DNA from: Colletotrichum lupini
Taxonomy: Eukaryota; Ascomycota; Sordariomycetes; Glomerellales; Glomerellaceae
DNA length: 64,000 bases
NCBI RefSeq assembly: GCF_023278565.1
Contig: NC_064675.1
Location: 4,526,001-4,590,000 of the forward strand
Direction of reading: 5' to 3'
The position numbers and the translations under genes were made by a program. The notes below the pieces were generated by a model that worked only from the letters and a program-made list of their open reading frames with translations, searched no databases and was not told the origin of the DNA. Below, piece after piece: positions 13,883-25,226 of the stretch; within the stretch, counting starts at the first letter, position 1; every line of letters starts with the position of its first letter.

Positions 13883-14978
13883 TCAAGCACAGTCCTCGCA
13901 CTTCTCCTTGTTGAACTTGGCCGGCGGATCGTCATATTGCTGGCCAGGCAGCTGGCCTGCGGGCGAGATCTCGGCCTTGGCCTGCTGTCCCTTGTTCGCG
14001 CGAGCTGCGCCGATGGCGTCTCGGGCTGCGTCGCTTAGAGAAGAGGATGCATTGTGTTCTTTGCTCTCGGAGGTGGGCTTCGTTTCGCTGCCGGCTGGGG
14101 AGTGGCCTGCGTTGGCGGGGTGCTTCTTGAGCTGGGAGACCACGTCCGAGGCGGCCGCGGAGGAAGGCATCGTCATTGTCGGCGCCGCGGCGAGTGCGTC
14201 GGAGGCCAGGGTCGGTGGTTGTTGGGTAGAGGTTTCGGGTGTGATTGCTGTTGCTGTCGTTGAAGTCTGGTCCGTCGTCGCGTGTTTACGGTCGACGTGG
14301 CCGAGGTCTCTGCCGGGCTGGATGACGTCGCGGAGACGGCGCTTGAGCTCCTTGGTCTCGGGGAAGCCTCCTTCGGTCTTGCGGTCCCAGAGGATCGTTG
14401 AGGAGGTCGTTGTCGCGCCGGCGGGTTGGTGGGTTAGCGTCACGGTGAAGGTGCCGCCTGTGGAGGGTTGGAGGGCGACCTCGCCGATGGAGGTTCCGAA
14501 TGTCGATAGGAGCTCTTGGGCGAACTGTTTGTGGTGTAAGAGAGGTGTTATTTTGCCGAGTTGTGTATACCTGGCTTTTGAGTAGGGTAGAAGGGACGGA
14601 TGATGGGCTTGATTCACGGTGGAAAGGGCAACACTAGGCCAAGCACGAGCTGGAGGGGTTGGAAGAGGAGGTTGAGGGTGTCAGGGATGTTGCCGAGGAT
14701 GAGGTCATCAACGGCCACCTCCCGTATAGAGGTAGGACCTGTGTAAGTGTATCCTACCTTGCGGCAGATAAAGGTAGGTGTTTACAAATTAGGAAAGGCA
14801 GGAAGTAAAGATGGATGGCAAAAGACCCGGCAGTGAGGTCTCCCCCTCCTGCCCTTTGGCTTGTACTTACATATGCTGCGCGAAGCATCCACTTACACTG
14901 AGTGCAGAACTGGATCGCGATGCGGGGCAGCGGCGTTGATGTCGACGCTGACTGCGGTTCGGTAGATGTTTCGGCCAT
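13883..14978 (-). CDS. Rdx-family (SelW-like) thioredoxin-fold protein
   Basis: On the minus strand, exon 1 is 14978-14871 and exon 2 is 14524-13883, joined across a 346 bp intron (GTAAGT donor, AAACAG acceptor); 249 residues result. Residues 19-100 are the Rdx/SelW fold: IAIQFCTQCKW with the CxxC pair C25/C28, then helix and strand elements ending in ILWDR and the GFPETKELKRRLRDVI block that typifies the family. In selenoprotein W one of these Cys is selenocysteine; here both are Cys, as expected in fungi. Residues ~110-240 are low-complexity (Ala/Ser/Thr/Gln) and look disordered. The protein ends in KCEDCA, a second CxxC (C245/C248) at the extreme C-terminus. A redox role is inferred from the family; no substrate is known to me. 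The intron is long for this window but restores the family alignment exactly. Confidence 0.88.
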
Positions 14979-17900
14979 TTCGGGATCGTTGCTGTTACCT
15001 GGAACGAGGAACAGGAGAGTAGACTACTGTGCAGACCTTTGTGGTCTCCTCGTTGTAGTGATTAGGTAGGCTGCACGGGGAGAGGATGGGACGGTGTGGG
15101 AAATGGCGTTCTATTCTCTTGTTCTTCCTGCGTCATTGGCGGCCAGCCAGTACTTTTTCGGATTGGGGAAGAGGGGGGAGGAGGAGGGGCGGTTGGTGCC
15201 ATCCCAGCTTTCCTCTGATGATCAGGTAAGCGTGCAGGAAGCTGTGGCCATGCCGGCGCTGGTTCCATTGAGACTGGGAGGAGGGGAGATGGAAAAGCCA
15301 CACTTGCCGGCTTACGAAACAAAAAAGGACCCGGCGGAAGTGTGCACGGGGAGATGGAGTGGAGGGACCTACGGAATATTGTAAGAAACTGTTCGGATCC
15401 GAACTCGCACTCGGAAGGACGGTGATGCAGCAGCCAGCCGGCAAGAGCCTTGCTCTCAGCCGTGACCATCTGGCGGCACGTCCCATTGAGCAACGAAAAG
15501 AGAAAAGCCAGGCACACGCCAGAAAAGAGAGAATAACGGGCCCGCATATGAACTTCCCTCCCAGGACATTTCCCCCCCAGAACCCAGCACGTCGGTGGCA
15601 GCCAGTGGCTCGAACGCCCTGCAGCAATTCAGGTACGGGTGGGCCAGCACCAGGGATCAGGGCCGGCAGGGCTTTTCTTCGGACTTGTCCTGTGCTGCAA
15701 AATAGCAACACCAGACGGGGAGTGAGTCGTGCGGAAACAGTGTCTGTTGTTTGGGGACGCGCTTGCGCGCCGGGCCCTTTCTCGACTGACGACGTTGGGA
15801 AAAGCCGGTCCTGAGTCGACTCCGAGGTAGAATAGGCAAGGTAAGGTACGGATACGTGTGCATAAAGTGCGCACACGTAACTCCGGGGCCGGGAAGACTT
15901 TTGGAAACACGCGTGTACCCGTGGGACCCGTGGAAAGTGGTTTCCGGAATTTCCTGACCGTGAGGTGAGGTATCTTACCTTGCTGCATAGTGATACAGCC
16001 AGCGCCTGCAAAAGCCCAAACGTCTGCAGAACACTGGCGGTGGGCACATCGCCTTGATCTTGGGGGTTTTGCTGGGAGGAGAGGACGGTTATCACCCACC
16101 TCGGGTACAGCAGCAACCTCGGGATAGGGGCGTGGTAACAGGGGGTGCCGGAGTACGGAGCCCCGTCCGGCAACGAACACCACAAGGCAAAGATACCTTG
16201 GACCAGAATTGAAAGGAAAGATTTGTGGTGTTGCAGCGGCGATGGCGGGGGGGAGAAAGGGGGAAGGAGAGCAGTAGAAGCAGTAGTAGCCATCATTCAG
16301 TGTCTGGACACAGTGAAACACCGTATGAAGCAAACCAGAACGTTGAACCTCATCTAACCAGCGTTTTATCGAGCGCCGTACGCAGTACAGGCTGCGGATA
16401 CAACGACTCCAATTGGCAATGGCGGCTCACCGACGGTCCAAAGAGAAAACCACAGGTCCCACCACTACTGTACTCTTTCTTAACCCCCCCCCCCTCCCCC
16501 CGTAGCCGAAGACTCGAAGCGAAGGGGAAAAAAAGATGAGTTGACAGGCGGGCCAGGCCCGATGTAATCCTCGGGAAATGAAAGCTGGTGCTCTTGTAGC
16601 TCTTTTCGGCCTCGAACAGGCGGAGTGCGGTAACCTCCCCCCCATCGGCATCCAATGATCCAATCCCAGGATTTCGAAAGTCGGCGCCGAACTGTTCATC
16701 CCCCAGTCTCGCTCGGCCAGGGCGCAGGGGGTCATGAATCCATAAATCTGGCTTTATTCATAATTTCACAGTGAGAGAATGGAGGTGAGGACAAGAACGA
16801 AAGAGAAAAAAAGGGACGCTGCATATGTCTCAGATTTCCTGCTCTCTCACCTGTGACCTGAAGTGGCACCAGCCCAATCGTACCCCCCCAGAAAGACCGC
16901 AAGGCGAGGAGGGGGGAGTAAAAAAAAATGCCACACGGAAAAGCTTGTCCCCCATTCCCGTTTTCAATCCCTCTTTGCTTTTTCCCCAGAAGTCTGCCTG
17001 TTCTCTCTAGGTATCCGTAAGGTAAACGGCCCTGATGTGAACTGGTTTGCAATGTCTCTCGTCTTTCCCTACTTCCAGGACTCTGGGTCACCACCCTCAC
17101 TCCCCCTCTCGCTTGCTTAACAATACGCGATCGGGTTGGCCGTCATTTCGAAGATGCGATGCGGAAATCTGGCTCAGGTCACGGGAGTTCCTATTACTTT
17201 TGCGTAAGCCTGTAAGGTAGTAAACCATACCTGGAGGTAAGGTCACGCTGCTTCTCAACCTCCCCCCAAATTGGATTGGCTGCTTCCCCCGGGGTCCCGC
17301 CAATGCGGCCATTGGTTGGCCGAAATGACCTGATATGGGACCACCGCAGATGCGAGTGATTTCGTGGCTCCACGGGGGGGGGGGCGCGAGATGCAGGCTT
17401 GAGGAGGGTTTTGGTGATCTGCCCTCTTGTGAAACCCCCCTTCAGGCTTCAGGTATCCGTAACATGCACACCACTTTTGTTTGATTCATCGTTAATCGAA
17501 TTGCTGTCCATGATTGCCGCCGTCTATCCGCCCCTTACCTACCCCAGTGATCGATCAACTGCATGGCACCAAGCACCCCCTGACATCAAAGTACGACGCG
17601 ACCGTAACCCGTGGTAATTGCTCGAATTGCTATCATGTTTTTTCGGGGAGACCAGGGAATTTGATGGATTGAAGCTATTCACACACTCGGTGCGGAATAT
17701 AGTGGACAAGGGGGAGACCCGAGAAGGAAAAAGAGTACAGGACATCAAGAGAATTATTACATGCTGAAGAGCTGCCCGCCAAAAAGCCCTGCCTCCCCAA
17801 CGACAACCTCCCAATAACAACAGAAAAAGAACAACATAGAAGCATTATCGTAGCGGGGTCCGTTGCCTCTTCAACTCTCAAGCATCTCCCCTCGCTTCCT

Positions 17901-18362
17901 CTCACCCACCTCCTCCGCTGACGGAGCTTGCTCGCTTCTCCCTTTTTCACTCACTCTCTCAAGTATTACTAACCCGTGTCGCTGTCCGTGGCTTTTCGTT
18001 TTGATCCGTCAAAGGGGACAAAGGTATCTGTCGTTTGGCTGGCATTGTAGAACCCCCCTAAACCCTTCCTAACCCAGGAAACTTTTGTTTGCTTTTTCTC
18101 TTCGACTCCAAGCTGGTCCAGGGCTTTTTTGGGATCCCGATGATTCCACGACCGCGTAAAAGAATAATTAGCAGGTGTCCTCTGTTTTTCTTTTCCGGTT
18201 CTTCGAGAAGAAGCGATCGTTCGCTGTTTACGGAAGGTTGCTGCATTCCCGATGGCCCTCGGGGGTCTTGGTATTCCACGCGTAAAATAGAAAAATGACA
18301 ATCCGATCGGAGCATATCGACTGTTCCGATATCAACATCGCTAACCCATAATATACGTTGCT
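14979..18362. other. 3.4 kb gap upstream of Rdx and downstream of G gamma
   Basis: It holds the Rdx promoter and, at the right end, the 3' UTR of the gamma-subunit gene. Homopolymer tracts stand out: 11 C, a T, then 6 C at 16484-16501, and G11 at 17374-17384. Motifs such as AAGGTAAGGTACGG (15838-15851) recur. A 387-codon frame on the minus strand (15133-16296) has the composition of translated spacer and was not accepted as a gene. Confidence 0.6.
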
Positions 18363-18752
18363 TTACATCACCAAGCAGCATCCGCCGCTTTGTTGTGGTG
18401 CGTAGGGGTCTTCGCCGCGGGGGACAGCGCCCCAAACCGATGGAACCATGTAGTCCCTCGTGCTGTTGCAGTAGGCAATGATGCTAGAACGATGTGAGTT
18501 AGTCGCTGATTCGCCCGTTCGCGATGGAATCAATGGCTGTTTGTTCGCATTGATTTGCATCGATGATGATGATTGATAATCCGAGACCTACCTCTTAGAA
18601 GCATTGCTGACCGGAATCCGTTCCCTTTCGAGATCCTCGCGCAGGCGGTTGTTGAGTTCCGTCAATCGTCTCAGCTTGAGGTCGGCCATCGACTGCTTGT
18701 TCTTCTTGATCTGCGACGGGTCGCCGACATCGCGGGAGGTGTATTGAGGCAT
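18363..18752 (-). CDS. gng1: Heterotrimeric G-protein gamma subunit
   Basis: Exon 1 (18752-18592) and exon 2 (18483-18363) flank a 108 bp intron with a GTAGGT donor and a TTCTAG acceptor; the product is exactly 93 residues. The N-terminal half is a charged coiled coil (MADLKLRRLTELNNRLREDL) that pairs with G beta. The C-terminus is GGCCLVM: C90-L-V-M is a CAAX box, with Met favouring farnesylation, and the adjacent C89 is a likely palmitoylation site. G beta-gamma signals at the plasma membrane in mating, growth and, in pathogens, infection. I chose the ATG at 18752 because it gives the family's usual start and length. The frame is, however, open upstream to another ATG at 19013, which would add 87 Ser/Thr/Ala/Gln-rich residues. 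Confidence 0.94.
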
Positions 18753-21716
18753 TGCTGTCGCGGATCGGGGGGCTGGAGACTTTGATGAAGAAGGTGTCGC
18801 GGAGGATGAGGCGGCGACGGCGGCGGCGACAGAGGGTTCAGCGGCGGCGGGTTGTCGTCGTGATTGTTTGTCGTCGGAACGAGGCTGTTGGACCTGATCC
18901 TGCCGCTGGCGAGAGGTGGGAGAAGTGGCTGTGGTGGCTACAGCAGATGATTCGGCGGTGGTAGGAGAGGTGGTGGTGGTGTTATGAGAAGAGCGTTCCT
19001 GATGAGAGAGCATATCGTGTCAGTTTGATTAAAGTTTCCCTCTTTTGACTCCGCTTTGGCGGTGGTTGCCGCGTTTTCCCACCACCCCGTGGTACGAGCT
19101 CAGGATCGGAAGCGGGATGGGGAGGATTTAAATGGCCAGTAGGGGGGGCGAAAAAACTCACAGCAGCGAGAACCGCGGGGGAATCGAGAGAGTGATCAAG
19201 GCCGGTTTCGATCGAAGCGAATCGACAAAGGAAAGAACGTCGGGAGTGATTGGATTTGGGGGGGAGGATTACGAGTGTTGGAAGAGATGGGTAGGTTGGT
19301 TGCTCGGATAATGGGTTGGGATTTGGAAAAGCAAAGGAGAGGACGGGACGGGCGACGGGGAAGGAGGAGGGAGTGAGTGGAATCAAAGGTAGAGGTAGAG
19401 GTAGAGGTAGGTAGGTGCAGGCAAGCCGCAGGTGCAGTTGGGAATTGGGAATTGAGTAGGTGAGAGAGAGGACGGGAGGGAAGTCACGTACTGCTAGTGT
19501 CTGGGAGACGGGCTGGGACTGGGAATTGGGACTGTGGACTGGGACTAGGAAAGCTGGGATTGGATTGGATTGCGGAGCCCTTGGGAAAGGTTCCCCTAAC
19601 GTGAAAGGAAAGGTCAAAGGTCAATGGACGCAAGGTTACCTTCTTGCGCTAGGGCCACCAGGTGCGCCATGGAAGCAACGACCGCCCCGTCCCTGGAGGG
19701 TACCGAGCCGCATTGCATCTTTGCTGTACGGAGTACCGCGCGCGGATTTTTATGGAGCGAACCGAAGCGAGAGTACTTGCCAGCTGCTGCCAGACCATCA
19801 CAAGTTTACATCCTGGGGTCTACTGCACAGTACCTGTGTGTGCTTGTGTGCATGTTTGTGCATTTGTACAGGCTGCATGCTGCACTGCCGCAGGTCAAGT
19901 GCGTTTGCGTTGCTGTTGGCAGCACCCTCCCCCGGGTGGAGTGTGGTACCTGACAGTGTGTTCCAAGCGGTTAAAGGTACATTCACTTTCTTCTCCTTAG
20001 TCATCATTGTGGCTTTTGGATTGGACAGCGGACGGGTCGGCAAGGGTGGGTGACTGGACCCGGCGCCGGCGGGGGTGTTCGCTGAGGTTCCAGTCGCCTC
20101 ACAAGAAATGCTGAAATTGTACGTAGAGAAGCGACTTGGCGCACGGGCCCCATCTGTTGTAGACCAGCATTGGCGGGATTGGTTGGAAATTGGCCGGAGC
20201 GGGCAATCTCCCATATTTGGGTTTCCCCTAGTTGGCCGGTACCCCGATTGCGCCCATAGAGCACGGATACAGTCATGACGACGAGCACAAGACGCGACAC
20301 CACGACTGTACAGAGTACTCCAAGTCGCAGCATGTGGTGTAGGTAGGTTGATGACGATGAATGAGCTGCACATCTTGGGCATCAGGTGTGGCGAACCCAA
20401 CATTTGACCTTCGTTTTTCTCCCCTTTCTTTTGCGATTCCCGTGCCCAACTGCCATACCAAGACCCGGCATCTCGATCAGACTTTGACTCTGCACTGCCG
20501 ACTCTTACACAGAAGTCTCCCATATATCGTGCGGCACTCTCTAGCCGGCTCGCCTCGATGCCGAAGCCAATAGATGTCGCGAAGTTTTCACGAGGACCGT
20601 CGTATGTATGATAGGGTGTCAACGACATTTTTGCTTTTAACATTGAGACGTGCCATGGAACTCTACCTCATGACGTTTTCAGTTGGGCTGACGACCCTTG
20701 GCCCTCCGGCCAGACAAAGAACGGAGAGCTGCCGAGGGGCTAGCTGAAAGAACACGCTCATGAGAGATGCCCACGGCGCCATGCTCTATATCGGGAATAT
20801 TCATAAGAGATGTACCGATTAATATCGGTCCTTTTCTCGTCTTGTCCAACGCGAATTCTTTGCCAGCTTACCCGAAGTGACGACACGCTTATACTTACGC
20901 AGAAGATACTCGTAACTTACAAGCCTGTCCGAGGAAGTTATCCATACTGCTGCCCTACCCGTTCACGAATGTATAATTATGCACATGTCCCCTGTGCCTG
21001 CAAGTTGGAAGTGAGGAGATACGATTCAAGATCGGTGATTCTCGATCTTCCCGCTCTGCCGAAAAGAAATGTGTGAAGTCGCCATCTACCTCGGTCTCGG
21101 TGGAGCACAACGGGAGCATGCCCCCGTCCGTATCCGGGATTAAAGAAAGTTCGGGGAGGCTTTTGACTAGAAACCGACAAGGCTGGCAAATAAGTCTGAA
21201 AATCACGGTTGGGACCTATCAAGTGAAGTGGCGGGAAGGAAGGTTTCGAAGAGACTTAGCGCAACGGAGAGCGCAATGTTCACTCGAATTGGACATCATC
21301 TCAACAGTGTAATCGGCGACTTCGTTCCCGTGACGGAATTGAGCCATGGGACAACAAATGACATCGGAGGTACCTCAGTCCTAGCCTGCCCAATAATTTG
21401 GGACGGGACGACAGCAGTGAACTGAGGGAAGGTGCAGCAAACCTTCAGTGGTAAATCAGTCAGCCTCGGCTGACATAATCTCTTATCACGTGATATCCGT
21501 TTCGCACAACGCACGGACGTTCGGAGCCCCTCAGGACTCGCATAGCGGCCACACACGAAATTGAAAAATTCGTCTTTGCTGTGTATAGCATCAACGCCAA
21601 CGCACCGAGCGACAGCCAAGTCAATATCTCGCTCGCACGAAAAGGCTTGCGCTGCAACTCCTCAAACCAAGGACCCTCTCGAGAATAGTATTTTCCCGCA
21701 GAGGAGGTTGCCCATC
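18753..21716. other. 3 kb gap between divergent G gamma and eIF3a genes
   Basis: Both flanking genes read away from this gap, so it should contain two promoters. It holds four perfect AGGTAG units (19387-19410) plus a partial one. The 261 bases next to the gamma gene are an open in-frame extension discussed with that gene. I see no separate coding frame that I can support. Confidence 0.6.
19387..19416. repeat. AGGTAG hexanucleotide microsatellite
   Basis: Four perfect AGGTAG units run from 19387 to 19410, followed by GTAGGT. It lies in the presumed promoter or leader region of the gamma-subunit gene and is a candidate length-variable locus. Confidence 0.85.
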
Positions 21717-24700
21717 ATGGTGAGTTCCTCTGTTCGCTTTCTCAACCTCTGGGCCCGCCTGCCCAAAAATTTCCCACTTGGATTTGACGCTACCCCTCTC
21801 CGACCTTGCTATCACGGGGCGTCATCTTGCTTGCTGCTGTTGTCGAACTGAAGTACTGACAAGAAGCCATAGCCTCCTCCACCTCACCAGAAGCCGGAGA
21901 ACGTCCTCAAGCGTGCTCACGAGCTCATCGGCGTCAACCAAGTCCCGGCCGCCCTCACCCTCCTCCACGAGCACATCACCTCGAAGAGAAGCCGAAATGT
22001 TCCCATCGCGTCGCTGGAGCCGGTGATGCTCCTGTTGGTGGAGCTCTCCGTCGAACAGAAGAAGGGAAAGCTGGCCAAGGATGCCCTTTACCAGTACAAG
22101 AACATCAGCCAGAACACCAACATCGGCACCATCGAGGTAAGCCATCTCGCCGCCGCAGAAATGGGTTAGGGCAACCGTTGCTAACAGGGATATGCGCAGC
22201 TGGTTCTCAAGAAGTTCATCGAGCTCGCCGCCGAGAAGGTCACCGTTGCCCAGGCCAAGGCCGATGAGGTCCAGTCCAGCATCGAGGCCAACACCTCCAC
22301 CACCAACGTCGACGACTTGGAGGCTAGCGAAACACCCGAGTCCATCCTCCTTGCCACCGTCTCCGGCGAGCAGTCCCGCGACCGTACCGACCGCGCCATC
22401 GTCACCCCGTGGCTCAAGTTTCTCTGGGAGGCATACCGCACCGTTCTCGACATTCTCCGCAACAATGCCCGTCTCGAGATTCTCTACCAGAGCACTGCCA
22501 TGCAGGCCTTCGACTTCTGCCTGAAGTACACTCGCAAGACCGAGTTCCGCAGACTTTGCGAGCTGCTCCGCAACCATGTTCAGACTGCTGCCAAGTACTC
22601 TGCGCAGATGCACGCCATCAACCTCAGTGACCCCGACACCCTGCAGCGTCACCTGGAGACCCGTTTCCAGCAGCTCAACGTTGCCGTCGAGCTAGAGCTC
22701 TGGCAGGAGGCCTTCCGCTCCGTTGAGGACATCCACACTCTCCTCAACCTCAGCAAGCGCCCTCCCAAGAACATCATGATGGCCAACTACTACGAGAAGC
22801 TCACTCGTATTTTCCTTGTCGGCGAGAACTACCTTTTCCACGCCGCCGCCTGGTCCAGATACTACACCCTTCTCCGCCAGTCCGCCGCTGTCGTTGCCAG
22901 CGGACAAGGCAAGAAGGCTGATAACCCTCCCGCTACCGAAAACGACCTTCAGAAGGCCGCCTCTTTCGTGCTGTTGTCTGCTCTCGCCATCCCTGTCATT
23001 AGCACCACCCGCTCCCGCGGTGCCATGGTCGACTTCGATGAGTCTCGCAAGAACAAGAACGCCCGTCTTACGCACCTGCTCGGCATGGGCCAGGCCCCTA
23101 CCCGTGCTGGCCTTTTCCGCGATGCCCTCGCTAAGCAGATGCTGAAGCGCGCTCGCCCTGAGATCCGCGATCTGTACAACATCCTCGAGGTCGACTTCCA
23201 CCCTCTCTCCATTTGCCAGAAGATCTCCCCTATTCTCACCAAGATCGGTGACGATGCTGAGATGGAGAAGTACATCCTGCCTCTGCAGCAGGTCATCCTC
23301 ACCAGACTCTTCCAGCAGCTCTCCCAGGTGTACGAGACTGTTGACTTGGCCTTTGTTGAGAAGCTTGCTCAGTTCCCCGAGCCTTTCCAGGTTACTCGCG
23401 GCACCATTGAGAAGTTCATCATGAATGGTAACAAGAAGGGTGACTTGGCCATTCGCATGGACCACGCCACCGGTGTCCTCAGCTTCGACAATGATGTCTT
23501 CTCCTCCGCCAAGGCTGCCCACGCTGGATCTTCTGCTGGCTCAGCTGAGGCCGACGGCAGCTCTGTCCAGCGTCTCCAGAGCACCCCCTCTGAGATTGTC
23601 CGCTCTCAGCTTACCCGCCTCGTTAAGTCTCTTCACACTACCTGCTTCTACATCGACCCTACATACAACCAATCCCTTGTTGCCGCAAGGGAAGCCGCTC
23701 TGGAGCGTGCCCGTGCCGGTGCCGAGCAGGAGCACCACTCCATTCTTGCAAGAAAGGAGGTCATCCACAAGCGCAAGGAGGAGGCTTCTGAGGCTCAGGC
23801 TCGTAAGGAGAGAGAGAATGCCCGCCAGAAGCGTCTTCGTGAGCAGCTGCTCCAGGAGGCCGAGGACAAGCGCCTCGCCGCCGAGCAGAGGGAGCGCGAA
23901 GAGAAGCGCATGAAGGCCGAGCGTGATCGCGTCCGCAAGGAGGAGCTGAAGAAGCAGATTGCCGACCTCAAGATTGGCAACAAGACGATCGACATCGACA
24001 TGGACAACTTGGAGAACCTCGATTCCGGTGCCATTCATGCCATCAAGCTAGAGCAGCTCAAGCGTGAGAAGAACGACGTTTCAGAGAAGCTCCGCATCGT
24101 CTGGAAGCGTATCGACCACTTGGAGCGTGCCTTCCGAAAGGAGGAGGCCAAGAAGCTGCCCGAGGACTACAAGAAGCAGACGGAGCAGGACCGGGCGACC
24201 TACGAGGCTGTCAAGGCCCAGACCCTGAAGGAGGCCGAGATCAAGCACAAGGAGAGCGTCGAGCTGAAGCACCGCCTCACCCGCCTGATGCCCGAGTACG
24301 AGTCCTTCCGCGCCAACCTCCACGAGCGTCGCCGCGACGAGTTCGAGAAGCGCCGCAGAGACGCAGAGAGGGAGCTGGAGAAGCAAATCGCCGCTCGCAA
24401 GAAGGAGTACCGCGACCGCAAGCTCCGCGAGAAGCGCGAGCGCGAGGAGCAAGAGAGAGTCCTCCGCGAGGCCGAGGAGCGTGCCGCCAAAGAGAAGGAG
24501 GAGCAGGAGAGACGTGCCGAGGCCAAGAGAGCCGAGATGCAGCGCCTCAAGGAGCAGCGCGAGCAAGAGCGCCAGGAGGGTCTCGAGAAGGCTGCCCTCC
24601 AGGCGAGACGCGAGGAGGAGGCCCTGGCCCGTCGCAAGGCCGAGAGAGAGTCTCAGCGGGCCGCACCACCTTCCCGCGTTCCCGAGCGTGGCACCGATTC

Positions 24701-25226
24701 CGTTCCCGAGGGTCGTCGCCCGCTCAACCTGCCCGGTGCCGGAAAGTGGCGCGAGCGCGAGGCCGCCAACAAGGCCGCCTCCCCCGCCAACGCCGATGCC
24801 GCCCCTGCTGCTCGCGCTCCCCCATCCCGTGGCCCGGAGCGTTCCGAGCGCCCCGAGCGTTCTGACCGTTATGAGCGTCCTTCCGAGCGTGCTGAGCGCT
24901 CTGAGCGCCCTGAACGTTCAGAGGACCGCCCCAGTGCCGGAGGCCCGCCTCGTCTCGCCCTCGCCGGCAACAAGCCCAGCTGGCGTGAGCGTGAGGCCGC
25001 CAAGACCGCTTCTGGTGGTGGCGCGTCGTCCGACAGTGCGCCCCCGCCCCCTCGCGCCTCCGGCGACCGTGGTGGTGCCCCCCTTAACCGCGGAGGCTCC
25101 GGACGCGATGACCGTGAGAACGGCCGCCCCGACCGAACTGCCTCGCCTGCCACGCCGGCAGAGCCCCTCAAGGCTTCCGGCGCTCCCGGCAAGTGGGTTC
25201 CCCGTCACCTTCGCGACAAGGCCTAA
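21717..25226 (+). CDS. TIF32: Translation initiation factor eIF3 subunit a
   Basis: Exon 1 is only the ATG (21717-21719); exons 2 and 3 are 21873-22136 and 22200-25226, separated by introns of 153 and 63 bp. The product is 1,097 residues and starts [20 protein letters not shown], the typical eIF3a N-terminus, which supports the start-codon-only exon. An N-terminal helical repeat region leads into a PCI domain (roughly 320-500). A long charged helical region rich in Arg/Glu/Lys follows (about 585-910), then a C-terminal tail with repeated S/E-R-P-E-R units (about 945-980) and a conserved WVPRHLR-type end. eIF3a is the large scaffold of eIF3 and joins the 40S subunit to mRNA and other initiation factors. 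Codon use is strongly C-ending, as expected for a highly expressed gene. Confidence 0.97.

Noticed and set aside
13851..14585. 244-codon plus-strand frame opposite the Rdx exon
   Set aside because: The minus strand carries the recognisable Rdx fold and splice junction; the plus frame has no motif.
15133..16296. 387-codon frame on the minus strand
   Set aside because: Its composition (Pro/Ser/Leu/Arg/Cys mix without pattern) looks like translated spacer. It overlaps equal-quality frames in other registers, shows no domain, and lies where the Rdx gene's upstream region is expected.
21822..24566. Long antisense frames opposite eIF3a
   Set aside because: They mirror the strongly biased codons of the real gene; Leu/Val/Gly-rich composition is the usual shadow of a C-ending codon gene.
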